A stretch of 64,000 nt of DNA from Candidatus Obscuribacterales bacterium (GCA_019752635.1 JAIELX010000032.1:1-64000), one strand, 5' to 3'. Positions 1 through 8,424 are shown, counted from the stretch's first letter. Program-made: numbers and translations. The notes: a model not told the origin generated them from the sequence alone.

Positions 1-1
1 C

Positions 2-217
2 CAACAGCCTCCTCAGCAGCAGTACCAACAGCCTCCTCAGCAGCAGTACCAACAGCCTCCTCAGCAGCAGTACCAACCGCCTCTTCAGCAGCAGTACCAA
101 CCGCCTCTTCAGCAGCAGTACCAACCGCCTCTTCAGCAGCAGTACCAACCGCCTCTTCAGCAGCAGTACCAACAGCCTCTTCAGCAGCAGTACCAACCGC
201 CTCTTCAGCAGCAGTAC
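2..217 (+). repeat. nine tandem 24-bp repeats inside the PDZ gene
   Basis: Nine consecutive 24-bp units begin at 2, 26, 50, 74, 98, 122, 146, 170 and 194. Units 1-3 are identical (CAACAGCCTCCTCAGCAG then CAGTAC); units 4-7 and 9 share CCG and CTT variants; unit 8 is a hybrid of both kinds. The array is in frame, so unit gain or loss keeps the gene open. It reaches the window edge, so the true copy number may be higher. Confidence 0.95.
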
Positions 218-544
218 CTGCAGCCGCCCCAATATCAGCAATCCCCTGTACAGCCTGTCTTCTCCACTGCGCCTGTGCAGCAGTATCAACAGCCGCAGCA
301 ATCCGTTGGATTGAGCAGCTTTGGCATAAAGGGAAGGAGCACCAGTGATGGTGTCATGGTAACCGGGGTATCAGGTGGCAGTAGAGCTTCGCGCGCGGGT
401 CTGACCAACGGCGACATCATTCGCACCGTCGATGGAAACGAAGTGACACAAACCTCGCAGTTGGAGAAAGCACTAAGCGCAGCGCCCGGATCATTGCAAA
501 TGTTAGTTTTCCGCAATGGCAGCCTGGTTGTTCTAAACTTCTAA
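2..544 (+). CDS. C-terminal part of a Gln/Pro/Tyr-rich repeat protein ending in a PDZ domain (5' end outside window)
   Basis: The frame is open from the first bases of the window to the TAA at 542-544, so this is the C-terminal 180 residues of a longer gene. The first 72 residues are nine octapeptides of the type QQPPQQQY or QPPLQQQY. A short Gln/Pro/Val linker follows, then from about residue 100 a PDZ domain: a Gly-Val-Ser-Gly-Gly-Ser stretch, the typical 'SRASRAGLTNGDIIRTVDG' core and a final beta strand ending at the C-terminus. PDZ domains bind C-terminal or internal peptide tails, often in exported proteases or scaffolds, but no protease domain is visible here because the N-terminus is missing. 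The Gln/Pro repeat is probably an extended, flexible linker. Function unknown. Confidence 0.8.
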   Translation, partial: QQPPQQQYQQPPQQQYQQPPQQQYQPPLQQQYQPPLQQQYQPPLQQQYQPPLQQQYQQPLQQQYQPPLQQQYLQPPQYQQSPVQPVFSTAPVQQYQQPQQSVGLSSFGIKGRSTSDGVMVTGVSGGSRASRAGLTNGDIIRTVDGNEVTQTSQLEKALSAAPGSLQMLVFRNGSLVVLNF

Positions 545-664
545 GCCCGACGCTAACCAGGGGAGCGCTCGGCTGGGGCACCTCCGGAACGCAGCTCTCA
601 GAAGTAACGCAATTGCGAATCGGGCTGCGTTGGGCGCAAACTTAGTCGGCTTCGCGCCCGCGGG

Positions 665-1912
665 CTAGAACACAGGATCGCTAAGCAATGCTTCCACATC
701 CATTCGGAATGCCGCAGCGGATTGATACCGCATTTCCGGCGCCTTCTGCAGCGCCCTCGCTACAATCTTGTCCAGCGCCGGGTCCAAGTCAAACCGACGT
801 TGCGATGGCGGCACATGTTGATCAGTAATGTGCTTTAGCATGACAGCCTCGGGTGTTTCGCCAACAAAAGGCGGTTCGCCTACAAGCATTTCGTACATAA
901 TTACGCCCAAGGCATAGACATCTGCACGCCCGTCAGTCGGCAGATCAAATAGGTGTTCGGGAGATAGATAAGCAGTGGTGCCTATCACAGCCTCTGTACG
1001 AGTGAGGCGCTGGTCTGAATTCATAAGCCTTGCAATTCCGAAGTCAACGATCTTGATACCAAAATCCTCAAGATTTATAGGAATCAGAATGTTGTCCGGT
1101 TTCAAATCTCGATGCACGATCCCTGCCTCGTGAGCGGCCTCCAAGCCTCGGCTTACCTGTACAAGAATTTGCAGGGACCTGTTCACCGGTAAGGCGCCAT
1201 CACGAAAGAGCATATCGCCAAGAGATTCTCCACGCACATACTCCATCACCATATACGGAAGTCGGTTCGCCAGGCTGCCCGCATCATAGACGGCAACAAT
1301 ATTACGATGACTTACCTGCGCCAACAATCGACTTTCCTGGTGAAAGCGTGCAAGCTGCACTTCCGCACTTGAAAGGTTAGCGTGCAAAACTTTGACCACC
1401 ACTTCGCGGCACATTGTGGTGTCATAGGCCAGCCAGATTGCGGCCATCCCTCCCTCACCCACTCGACCGAGAAGCCGATAGCGCCGGGCAATCACAGCGC
1501 CATTACTAAACTGTTCAGCGGACTCATCCCCCTTGGCAACATATTCGTTGGCACGACGCAAAATCGCCTTAATTCGCAGCGCCAACTCTCTGAGCGAAAA
1601 TGGCTTGGTTATATAGTCGTCCGCACCTGCTTCTAAGCCTCTTTCTTTGTCCTCGATGGTTGATCTCGCGGTCATAATGAGAACAGGAGTAATACCACCG
1701 CTATCACGAAAGTGTTGGCACAAGTCGAAGCCCGTGCCATCAGGCAAGTCAACATCCAGAATAAGTAAGTCGAACTTTCGCGCTTTAAGTTGCAGACGCG
1801 CCTCACTCAGGCAGGTCGCATGTTCGACTTCGTATTCTTTTTCTTCGAGAAAATTCTTGACTGCATTGCCCAGCTCAGGGTGGTCTTCCACCACCAAGAT
1901 TTTTCCAACCAT
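665..1912 (-). CDS. response-regulator receiver domain fused to a Ser/Thr protein kinase
   Basis: Residues 1-120 form a CheY-like receiver: acidic pair E9/D10, phospho-acceptor D53 in LILDVDLP, the conserved Thr in 'MTAR' and the Lys in 'ITKPFS'. From about residue 145 to the end there is a Hanks-type kinase with Gly-rich loop GEGGMA, Lys in VVVKVL, catalytic loop HRDLKPDN, metal-binding DFG and activation-segment 'SPEH'. No membrane segment is seen, so it should be cytoplasmic. The design suggests that phosphorylation of the receiver by a histidine kinase tunes Ser/Thr kinase output; that is inference. The ATG at 1912 (415 aa) is chosen because it begins exactly at the receiver; an in-frame upstream start at 1999 would add 29 residues without homology. 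The next gene upstream on the same strand lies 142 bp away. Confidence 0.9.
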   Translation of the reverse strand: MVGKILVVEDHPELGNAVKNFLEEKEYEVEHATCLSEARLQLKARKFDLLILDVDLPDGTGFDLCQHFRDSGGITPVLIMTARSTIEDKERGLEAGADDYITKPFSLRELALRIKAILRRANEYVAKGDESAEQFSNGAVIARRYRLLGRVGEGGMAAIWLAYDTTMCREVVVKVLHANLSSAEVQLARFHQESRLLAQVSHRNIVAVYDAGSLANRLPYMVMEYVRGESLGDMLFRDGALPVNRSLQILVQVSRGLEAAHEAGIVHRDLKPDNILIPINLEDFGIKIVDFGIARLMNSDQRLTRTEAVIGTTAYLSPEHLFDLPTDGRADVYALGVIMYEMLVGEPPFVGETPEAVMLKHITDQHVPPSQRRFDLDPALDKIVARALQKAPEMRYQSAAAFRMDVEALLSDPVF

Positions 1913-2054
1913 AGTTCCACGCTTTCTCAGGCTTGTCGGTAAGAATATACCCAACAAGAAAGTGATGCGCCTCGCTTCAATTCGCAAGCAGCACAACAAA
2001 ACCCTGAGCTACCAAAGCAAGGAGGAGGCGTGCCGGAGAGCCGGAGAGCCTAAT

Positions 2055-2414
2055 TTAGCCGAAAAGTAGCATCCCTGCTTCCGTCAGTTCATCGCCATTG
2101 CTCATGCGAGTCAATCGCGATGTATGCTCGGCGCCAAAAATTGGGGTGGACGCCTTAGCAATAAAGGAATCGAATTTTGCGCGCAAATCGTCCATTCTCC
2201 CGGACAAAGCTTCGTTAACTCCCGACGGGGCAGCTTCAGTAGCTACCGCGGATAGAGTCGGGGCTTCCGCCTTCTCGGTCTTCTCGACCTTCGGAGCAGA
2301 CGTCTGCGCAGCCGGCATCTCAGGTTCGAATCCGTCGTATAGACGAGCTAAATCCGAATCATAAGTTGCTGCGGATGAGCCGCTATCAAATGCGTCATAA
2401 CCGGTATCTAACAT
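2055..2414 (-). CDS. small acidic hypothetical protein
   Basis: A 119-residue protein I do not recognise. The N-terminal 40 residues are rich in Asp, Ser, Ala and Tyr. A Lys/Glu/Ala/Thr stretch (about 40-65) looks disordered, and the last 50 residues could form a helix followed by a short tail. There is no signal peptide or membrane segment. It sits 142 bp upstream of the receiver-kinase fusion on the same strand, so it could be co-transcribed and act as substrate or adaptor, but nothing in the sequence shows this. AGTAGG about eight bases before the ATG is a plausible ribosome site. Confidence 0.55.
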   Translation of the reverse strand: MLDTGYDAFDSGSSAATYDSDLARLYDGFEPEMPAAQTSAPKVEKTEKAEAPTLSAVATEAAPSGVNEALSGRMDDLRAKFDSFIAKASTPIFGAEHTSRLTRMSNGDELTEAGMLLFG

Positions 2415-2584
2415 TTATGCCTACTAAACACAACACACAATCTATCGCCTGCTGCTATCTTATGGAGCAAATCTGGCAAAATTGGGGCATAATTGTTAAA
2501 TTTTTCAGAGCAAAGCAGCCCACCCCTTACCCAGTCATGGTATCCGGGATAATCGAGCTTGAATCCGAATGACATCCATCCTGG

Positions 2585-3094
2585 CTAGCGACCGACTACG
2601 GACTGGATTCTTCCTTCGGGACTCACATAGTGCTTTACACCGTCTCCGGGATTTGGTTCCGGCACGGGGGAAAACTTCTTACCGGACAATCTTCGAGGCG
2701 TAGATACCGGCGTCAAAGTTGGAACGGGGTCGGTCTTCAGCATGGCGGAGAGCCAGGCGGCAAGCTCTGTGAGCTTCTTGCAAGACTCGACTTTCGCGGA
2801 TTCTAACGCATCGGCGCCTTGTTTCAAGGTTTTCCGCACGTTCGCCGGGGTCGGAGCCGAAAACGTGACTGACACGTCCCCGCTGTTCGACTCACCCCAT
2901 TTGACAAGATCAGGCAAGGCTGTCGCAGCAGATTTATCAGCCTTCGGTCTAGGCATGGCCATGGCAATCCTTCGTCCAGATGAAGAATTACCTGACATAA
3001 CGCTTACATCTTCGTCGGCCAGGGCTTTTAGCGAACCGCTCGCAGGCAAGAGAATCGCCAACGCAGCGCAAGCGGATAGTGAGATACGGCTCAT
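2585..3094 (-). CDS. exported hypothetical protein
   Basis: A 169-residue protein with a Sec signal peptide (hydrophobic stretch about residues 4-20, Ala-rich cleavage region near ALADED). The mature part has a predicted mixed alpha/beta region (about 65-125) and a Pro/Ser/Arg-rich tail ending in 'GVKHYVSPEGRIQSVVGR'. No family recognised. The opposite strand is also open over part of this stretch, but only this strand yields a credible signal peptide. The gene is divergent from the CNNM/CorC-type gene and 444 bp separate them. Confidence 0.65.
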   Translation of the reverse strand: MSRISLSACAALAILLPASGSLKALADEDVSVMSGNSSSGRRIAMAMPRPKADKSAATALPDLVKWGESNSGDVSVTFSAPTPANVRKTLKQGADALESAKVESCKKLTELAAWLSAMLKTDPVPTLTPVSTPRRLSGKKFSPVPEPNPGDGVKHYVSPEGRIQSVVGR

Positions 3095-3538
3095 AATTCA
3101 GGCTCCGAGCGGCTTTGCGGCAACGGAGTCATTATCGCATAAACCTGGCAACCAGCCACGAGCCTGACCGATGATATCTTGATAACCGACTGGATTACGG
3201 CCCGAAAGGCTTGTAAATACTGTGTGCACGCGAAGTTAATCTGTCACACTACTCTGGTCAGAATGCCTGCTAACTGATAGTATAAAAAAATCACGTCGGC
3301 TCGAGTCATCGGAACTGGGAGCCCGTCTCACTAAGAGAAAATGGAAGAATCTCAGAGTAGAAGCGAACCATCAAGTAGTAGCGGCCCGTGCACAGGCCGT
3401 CATGTTACTGCATTTTTGATTCCATTATGCCGGCCGAGCGTTAGCTGCCGGTTTTTTTCTTGAGTGATCCCCTGTAGAAGGAGCAGTGCCTCATAGCGGG
3501 CACAAGAGACAACCATCGAAAGTTATGTCCCTACAAAC
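3095..3538. other. divergent intergenic region with a structured stretch and an orphan terminator
   Basis: 444 bp without a credible gene. It must hold promoters for the minus-strand exported protein and the plus-strand CNNM/CorC gene. Between about 3290 and 3460 the plus strand can form several hairpins: GGCTC/GAGCC around 3298-3321, CGGCC/GGCCG around 3384-3401, and a terminator at 3430-3458. A TATAAA-like element lies near 3281-3287. This layout would suit a small RNA or an attenuated leader; I do not recognise a known riboswitch class. Confidence 0.5.
3430..3459 (+). terminator. intrinsic terminator in front of the CNNM/CorC-type gene
   Basis: Stem CCGGC (3430-3434) pairs with GCCGG (3447-3451), extended inside by AGC/GCT, and is followed directly by seven T (3452-3458). 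It lies 80 bp upstream of the next plus-strand start, and there is no plus-strand gene before it for about 2.9 kb. It therefore either ends a small RNA or acts as an attenuator. Confidence 0.6.
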
Positions 3539-4924
3539 TTGATTCTCCAAGTGATATTCATTTTTCTGCTGATTGGTTGCAACGCATTCTTCGTTGCAGC
3601 TGAAATGGCGCTGGTGCGCATCAGGCGTTCACGCATCGAACAACTGGTAGCCGAAGGTAATCGAACGGCAGAAATTGTCCAAGCGGAACTCAAGAACTCC
3701 GAACGATATATCTCCGCCTGCCAACTGGGAATCACCATCGCCACGTTGGCTTTGGGTGCAACCGGCGAAGCAAGTTTTGGGGACGACCTTGCGAAGATGG
3801 TGGAAAGCACCGGGCTTCTGGGCGGCGCCTCGCTTCATGTGGCGCAAGTGACCATGTTCGTCCTGGCATTTTCGTTTACGGCTTTTGTACAGACGGTCTT
3901 TGGAGAATTACTGCCCAAGACATTTACGTTTGCCCGCGCTGAATCTGTCCTCTGGGCGCTGATTCATCCCATGAGATTTTGGTGCTGGCTGACGTCCCCA
4001 TTCCTGTATATCTTGTCTAAGTTCACCAAATTCGTTCTGGTAGTTTTGAAAATACCTGAACCCCTGGATGCTGTTCACACTGGTGAGGAGTTGCGCCTGC
4101 TGGTGACTGAAAGCCAGGAGAAAGGACAACTGGAAGAGAAAGAGGAGGAAATGCTCCATAGCGTTTTCGACTTTTCCGACACTGTCGCGCACGAGGTTAT
4201 GACACCCAGAACCGATATGCTCTGCCTTGCTGCCGACAGCACCGTCAAGGAGTTTGTTGAAGCAGCGTTGAAGCGGGGGTTCTCTCGCTTGCCGGTCTAC
4301 GAAACGGATGTGGACAGCATTTTCGGCGCGGTACACATTCGCGATGCGTTGAGAGCTTTGGTGGAGCATAAAGAAAACACCAAAGTCCGCGAGTTTGCGC
4401 GCAAAGTTCTGATCGTGCCGGAAAACAAACCGGCAGCTGATTTGTTGACCGATTTTAAAAAGATGAAAACACACATCGCCATAGTTGTCGATGAGTATGG
4501 CGGCACGGTTGGCATGGTCACCATTGAAGATTTACTTGAAGAACTGGTCGGCGACATTGCCGACGAGCACGAGATTGAAGAAGAGTACTTCATGGCGCAG
4601 CCCGACGGTACTTTCTTAATCGACGCGAAGCTTTCGCTGGAAGATGCATCGGAGAAACTTGGTCTTGAGATTGAAGACGAAGAATTCAACACGCTGGGTG
4701 GTCACGTGTTTGGCGCACTTGGCCGTGAACCGAAAATTGGCGACGAGGTCGTTGGTATCGGCTATCTGCTGCGCGTCGAAGAAGCAGATAGACATCGAAT
4801 TTTGAAACTGCGTGTCATCATGACGTCCGACAATACGAACGACGACCCGAGCAACGGCGTTGTTCAGAATGGCAATGACTCGCCGAAAATTACAGGCTCA
4901 CACAGAGCGGTCGAAAGCAAGTGA
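3539..4924 (+). CDS. CNNM/CorC-HlyC family membrane protein (DUF21, CBS pair, CorC_HlyC domain)
   Basis: A 461-residue inner-membrane protein of the 'hemolysin'/CorC family, linked in other bacteria to Mg2+/Co2+ efflux or metal tolerance. The N-terminal DUF21 region (about 1-190) has hydrophobic segments and the family motif 'AAEMALV...RRSRIEQL'. Two CBS motifs follow (about 205-330, beginning 'MTPRTDM'; the second has 'VVDEYGGTVGMVTIEDLLEE'). A C-terminal CorC_HlyC domain (about 350-430) contains the typical 'FNTLGG' motif. The only start near the family N-terminus is TTG 3539; no in-frame ATG or GTG lies between it and the upstream stop. It overlaps rsmA by four bases, so the two are translationally coupled. 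Confidence 0.9.
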   Translation: MILQVIFIFLLIGCNAFFVAAEMALVRIRRSRIEQLVAEGNRTAEIVQAELKNSERYISACQLGITIATLALGATGEASFGDDLAKMVESTGLLGGASLHVAQVTMFVLAFSFTAFVQTVFGELLPKTFTFARAESVLWALIHPMRFWCWLTSPFLYILSKFTKFVLVVLKIPEPLDAVHTGEELRLLVTESQEKGQLEEKEEEMLHSVFDFSDTVAHEVMTPRTDMLCLAADSTVKEFVEAALKRGFSRLPVYETDVDSIFGAVHIRDALRALVEHKENTKVREFARKVLIVPENKPAADLLTDFKKMKTHIAIVVDEYGGTVGMVTIEDLLEELVGDIADEHEIEEEYFMAQPDGTFLIDAKLSLEDASEKLGLEIEDEEFNTLGGHVFGALGREPKIGDEVVGIGYLLRVEEADRHRILKLRVIMTSDNTNDDPSNGVVQNGNDSPKITGSHRAVESK

Positions 4925-5832
4925 AAGCCGAACCGCTCAGCTCACCGGAACTTGTAAAAGCTGCAAAATCGTTCCAGACGAAGAAGCGGCTTGGTCAGCA
5001 CTTGCTGATCGATGCCGATGCACTCCATTTTTTGGCGGAGACCTTGCACATTGAACAATCGGATACGGTAGTTGAAATTGGCTGCGGCACAGGCTTCCTC
5101 ACGCGCGAACTCTGCAACTATGGTGCGCCGGTGGTGGCAGTAGATCTGGACCGAGAATCAACAGTCACGGTAGAAGAGCTCGAACTACCGAAATTGACAG
5201 TCGTGCACGGTGACTTCTTAAATTTCGATCTCGCACACTTGGCTCTAAGGCGCCATCTGAGCGAAGAGGAGTTTTCACGGACTCCACCGGCGCGATCAAT
5301 AAAGGTCGCAGGCAACGTGCCCTACCAGATAACCGGGCTGATTGTCGGTCACTTACTCGGAGAGATAAGCAGACCCGCTCCGTGGCTTCCCTCAATCAAG
5401 AAAGTAGTTTTGACCATTCAGTACGAAGTAGCAAAACGAATGGTGGCATCGCCGGGATCAAAAGATTACTCACAGCTTTCATTACTGATGCAGTACTTTT
5501 GCCACGCAAGAATTGAGAAAGTGCTCGGTCCGGAAAAGTTCTATCCCGCGCCGGAAGTGACATCCGCGATAGTGTCTCTGGAGCCTTTTCCAAAACCACC
5601 GATCGAGTGTAACAACCACGCTTTACTGCGTCGTATTGTTCGTGCCGGATTCAGCGGTAGACGCAAGATGCTGCGCAATGCGCTTCAGTCTATGGCGATT
5701 CCGGATTTGGATATCAACGCACTTTTTGCCGAAGTCCGAATCGACCCCCAAGCACGAGCAGAGAACCTATCACTACAACAGTTTGCCCTTCTCACCGATG
5801 AAGTCGAGAAGCGGATGAAACCAGTCTCGTAG
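4921..5832 (+). CDS. rsmA: 16S rRNA (adenine1518/1519-N6) dimethyltransferase RsmA/KsgA
   Basis: SAM-dependent enzyme that dimethylates two adjacent adenines in the 3' hairpin of 16S rRNA during small-subunit maturation. Visible family marks are the N-terminal 'KKRLGQHLLIDADAL' (family FGQNFL), SAM motif I VEIGCGTGFLT, the acidic 'VAVDLDRE', and catalytic motif GNVPYQI (family NxPY). The C-terminal half contains 'FYPAPEVTSAIV' (family FxPxPKVxSAVV). Length (303 aa) is normal. The GTG start overlaps the previous stop (GTGA at 4921-4924). Confidence 0.95.
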   Translation: MKAEPLSSPELVKAAKSFQTKKRLGQHLLIDADALHFLAETLHIEQSDTVVEIGCGTGFLTRELCNYGAPVVAVDLDRESTVTVEELELPKLTVVHGDFLNFDLAHLALRRHLSEEEFSRTPPARSIKVAGNVPYQITGLIVGHLLGEISRPAPWLPSIKKVVLTIQYEVAKRMVASPGSKDYSQLSLLMQYFCHARIEKVLGPEKFYPAPEVTSAIVSLEPFPKPPIECNNHALLRRIVRAGFSGRRKMLRNALQSMAIPDLDINALFAEVRIDPQARAENLSLQQFALLTDEVEKRMKPVS

Positions 5833-5983
5833 TCTTTGCGTGAGCGCCCGCGCTTCGGGAGCAGCCGCAGATGACCGTCTTCGTAGTTGTAATCCAGTCA
5901 AAGACTGGTTGTCAGTGATGAAGCGACTGTCGGCGGCATGAAGTATACTGCTACTTTACGGACAATCATATCTTGGGGACGTC

Positions 5984-6952
5984 ATGCGTTCTATAACTGT
6001 TCGTTGCCCGGCAAAAATAAATCTCACTTTCGATATTATTGCTCGGCGCAATGATGGCTACCATGACATTGAGACGCTCTTTCAAAGCATCGATCTGGAA
6101 GATCAAATCCAGTTTCAGTTTGAAGCAGCGCCAAGCTACTCTTTCGAATTGCGCTGCGAAAATCCCTACGTACGCAGAGCGATGCCACTGGATGGCACCA
6201 ATCTGATAGCACGCGCGGCCGGCGCATTTTTCAAGAATGCCGGCGTAGACGAGAACTGGTGCATAACGGCCGAAATCGAAAAAAACATTCCGATAGCCGC
6301 TGGTCTGGCAGGCGGAAGCAGCAATGCCGCCGGAACACTTCACGGTCTCAATGAGTTTTTTAATCGACCCCTCACCGGCGAACAATTGCACCACATTGGC
6401 GGCACCATCGGCGCGGACATTCCCTTTTGTCTAAGTGGTGGCACAGCGATTGGTCGCGGTAAGGGCGACTTATTGTCAAAGGTCGCCGACATCGAGGAGC
6501 TGACCTACGTTATTGTAAAACCCCGGAAATTAGCCGTATCAACCCCGGAAGCATACGCGTCGTACCACCACTACAAGGGTGAGATCCGGCGTCCCAATCT
6601 GCAAGCAGCACTGAGTGGACTCCAAAATAGCGATATAGAATTAGCATTGTCCGCATTCGGAAATGTTCTTGAGCCGGTGATATTCGAACAACATTCAGAG
6701 TTAGCCGAACTGAAGAAAACAATCCTGCACCTAGGTGCGTGGTACTGCCAAATGAGCGGAAGCGGTCCCACCCTCTTTGCAGTGGTGCCTTCAAGGGAGA
6801 TGGGACATCATATCCGTAGAGAACTGCTGCACGACGATGAGTTGGGATTTTTCTACGGAACCGGTGACGTTCTGAACGAAGGACTACCACCACTTGACGT
6901 GCGGATCGCACAAACATGCAAGCACGGCGTTCATGCACTACAGACGGCGTAA
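5984..6952 (+). CDS. ispE: 4-diphosphocytidyl-2-C-methyl-D-erythritol kinase IspE
   Basis: GHMP-fold kinase of the MEP isoprenoid pathway; it phosphorylates the 2-hydroxyl of CDP-methylerythritol with ATP. The N-terminus 'CPAKINLTFDI..RNDGYHDIETLFQ' is diagnostic. The ATP loop PIAAGLAGGSSNAA lies near residue 105, and the C-terminal 'MSGSGPTLFAVV' (family MSGSGSxxF) is present. Length (322 aa) is slightly above the usual 280-300. GGGGA about seven bases upstream supports the ATG. The stop shares one base with the nth start, indicating coupling. Confidence 0.95.
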   Translation: MRSITVRCPAKINLTFDIIARRNDGYHDIETLFQSIDLEDQIQFQFEAAPSYSFELRCENPYVRRAMPLDGTNLIARAAGAFFKNAGVDENWCITAEIEKNIPIAAGLAGGSSNAAGTLHGLNEFFNRPLTGEQLHHIGGTIGADIPFCLSGGTAIGRGKGDLLSKVADIEELTYVIVKPRKLAVSTPEAYASYHHYKGEIRRPNLQAALSGLQNSDIELALSAFGNVLEPVIFEQHSELAELKKTILHLGAWYCQMSGSGPTLFAVVPSREMGHHIRRELLHDDELGFFYGTGDVLNEGLPPLDVRIAQTCKHGVHALQTA

Positions 6953-7839
6953 TGAGAAAACAGATGCAAAAGAAAGCGACGCAATCAAGAGTTAACAAGC
7001 CCGGACCAGTTTCAAAACCAGCAGCAAAGCCGACTAAGAAGGTTCCGCCAAAACCGACGGCAAAACCTGCAGCTAAACCTGCAGCTAAACCTTCCGTAAA
7101 AGCTAAGGCTTCAATCGCCCCAAAATCTAACGCCGCCAAAGGCAAAAGCGCCTCCCCGGCAGGGACGTACAAGAAAGCAGGCAAGGGCAAGCCGTTCGGA
7201 ACCGTCACCCTTGTGCAACGGGACGATGCGGACCATATGATGAAGATACTCTGTAAGCGTTATCCTGACGCAGAATGCGAGCTTACTCACAAAAACGACT
7301 TTGAGCTGCTCACCTCGGTAATTCTGTCGGCTCAAACGACCGATGCGCAGGTGAACAAAGTAACGCCGTCTTTGTTTGCTCGATTCTCCACGCCAAAGGC
7401 TCTGGCCGAAGCGGATATAGAAGAAGTAAAACAGATTGTAAGACCAACGGGTTACTACAACGCGAAGGCAAAATCCATTCAAGACTGCGCCATCGGCATA
7501 GTCACCAAGTTCGGTGGCAAGATACCGAAAACGCTGGAAGAGCTGATAACACTACCAGGCGTTGGTCGTAAAACAGCTAACGTCGTCCTCGGAGTACTAC
7601 ACGGAGAGTCGGCATGGACGGTTGACACTCATGTTCAGAGACTTTCCCACCGGCTCGGCTTCACCACAGAGGAAGATCCCTACAAAATCGAGCTTGCCTT
7701 ACAAAAGCTGTTTCCGAACGACGACTGGTCAAAATTCTCCATTACCCTCATCTGGCATGGTCGCCGAACTTGCTTCGCCAAGAACCCCAATTGCGCCGAA
7801 TGCCCGATAAACCACTTGTGTCCGAGTTCTTCAGTTTAG
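6952..7839 (+). CDS. nth: endonuclease III with a Lys/Pro/Ala-rich N-terminal extension
   Basis: Bifunctional DNA glycosylase/AP lyase for oxidised pyrimidines in base-excision repair. The catalytic region shows the helix-hairpin-helix LPGVGRKTANVVL with the Schiff-base Lys (K207), the catalytic Asp in VDTHV (D225), and the C-terminal [4Fe-4S] ligands spaced C-x6-C-x2-C-x5-C. Unusual is a basic, low-complexity N-terminus of about 85 residues (PAAKPTKK, PAAKP repeats) that the standard 210-residue enzyme lacks; it may add non-specific DNA affinity. The ATG at 6952 (TAATG with ispE) is chosen; an in-frame ATG at 6916 lies inside ispE and another at 6964 is possible. Confidence 0.93.
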   Translation: MRKQMQKKATQSRVNKPGPVSKPAAKPTKKVPPKPTAKPAAKPAAKPSVKAKASIAPKSNAAKGKSASPAGTYKKAGKGKPFGTVTLVQRDDADHMMKILCKRYPDAECELTHKNDFELLTSVILSAQTTDAQVNKVTPSLFARFSTPKALAEADIEEVKQIVRPTGYYNAKAKSIQDCAIGIVTKFGGKIPKTLEELITLPGVGRKTANVVLGVLHGESAWTVDTHVQRLSHRLGFTTEEDPYKIELALQKLFPNDDWSKFSITLIWHGRRTCFAKNPNCAECPINHLCPSSSV

Positions 7840-7867
7840 TTAAAATTGGTAACCCGAGCCATATAAT
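7839..7867 (+). promoter_or_regulatory. possible promoter of the Gly-rich exported protein
   Basis: A perfect TATAAT (7862-7867) stands 54 bases before the ATG at 7921, in the gap after nth. The -35 region 17 bases upstream (GTTAAA, 7839-7844) is poor, so the promoter may be weak or activator-dependent. Confidence 0.35.
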
Positions 7868-7920
7868 CCCCACGGACCAGGGCATAACAATATAGTGTGA
7901 AGCTTGGGAGATACTAAAAA

Positions 7921-8424
7921 ATGAAAACGCGCGCAATGGTTTTAGCTAGCACTTTAGCGCTCTTAATCTTGCAGGCGCCATCGGCACTCGCTCAAGGAAT
8001 CGGATCGGCCGACGCCTCGATGGAGCAAAGCTTCTCTAATTTCAATAACTCGTTAGACAGCACTGCGAGTAATATGAGCGCTGAGACTAACGCCCAACAA
8101 AATGCGGCGGCTAACCGCTATTTGACAGAATCGCAGGCCAATCAGGATACGGAAAATGAAGCTGAACGCTATTTCCAGGACAGCCAGCAAGCAATGATTG
8201 ATGGCGGGGGCGCCTATAACAGCCAAGGCTTCATGTTCGGAGGAGGACTCGGAGGCTTCGGCGGCGGCGGCGGTATGTTGGGCGGCAACATATCGAATAT
8301 TGCGGCTCCCAGTTGGGGCGGTGGACAATCGATTCGAGCCCCGAGGTATGGAAACAGCAACTCAGTTCTCAGCAACTACTACGGAAACGTCCGCCCCCGG
8401 CGTTCGTACTCAATCGCGGAATAA
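7921..8424 (+). CDS. exported Gly/Asn/Ser-rich hypothetical protein
   Basis: 167 residues with a classic Sec signal peptide (basic MKTR, hydrophobic core, cleavage near SALAQG). The mature protein begins with an Asn/Ser/Gln/Ala-rich helical part (about 25-85), contains a poly-Gly segment (GGGLGGFGGGGG near 107-118) and ends in a Gly/Arg/Tyr-rich tail. No enzymatic motif. It resembles other low-complexity exported proteins in this window (for example at 50152-50685) in design rather than sequence. GGGAGA upstream of the ATG supports the start, and a strong terminator follows, so it is probably monocistronic. Confidence 0.75.
   Translation: MKTRAMVLASTLALLILQAPSALAQGIGSADASMEQSFSNFNNSLDSTASNMSAETNAQQNAAANRYLTESQANQDTENEAERYFQDSQQAMIDGGGAYNSQGFMFGGGLGGFGGGGGMLGGNISNIAAPSWGGGQSIRAPRYGNSNSVLSNYYGNVRPRRSYSIAE

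Noticed and set aside
2742..3167. Plus-strand open frame of 141 codons opposite the exported protein
   Set aside because: It covers the same stretch as the minus-strand gene, which alone has a credible signal peptide; the plus frame has no ribosome site and no domain.
3290..3460. M-box, yybP-ykoY or other known metal riboswitch
   Set aside because: The signature sequence blocks of these classes were not found; only generic hairpins and a terminator are seen.
6510..7208. Minus-strand open frame of 232 codons
   Set aside because: Runs antisense through ispE and nth, both certain genes with intact catalytic motifs.
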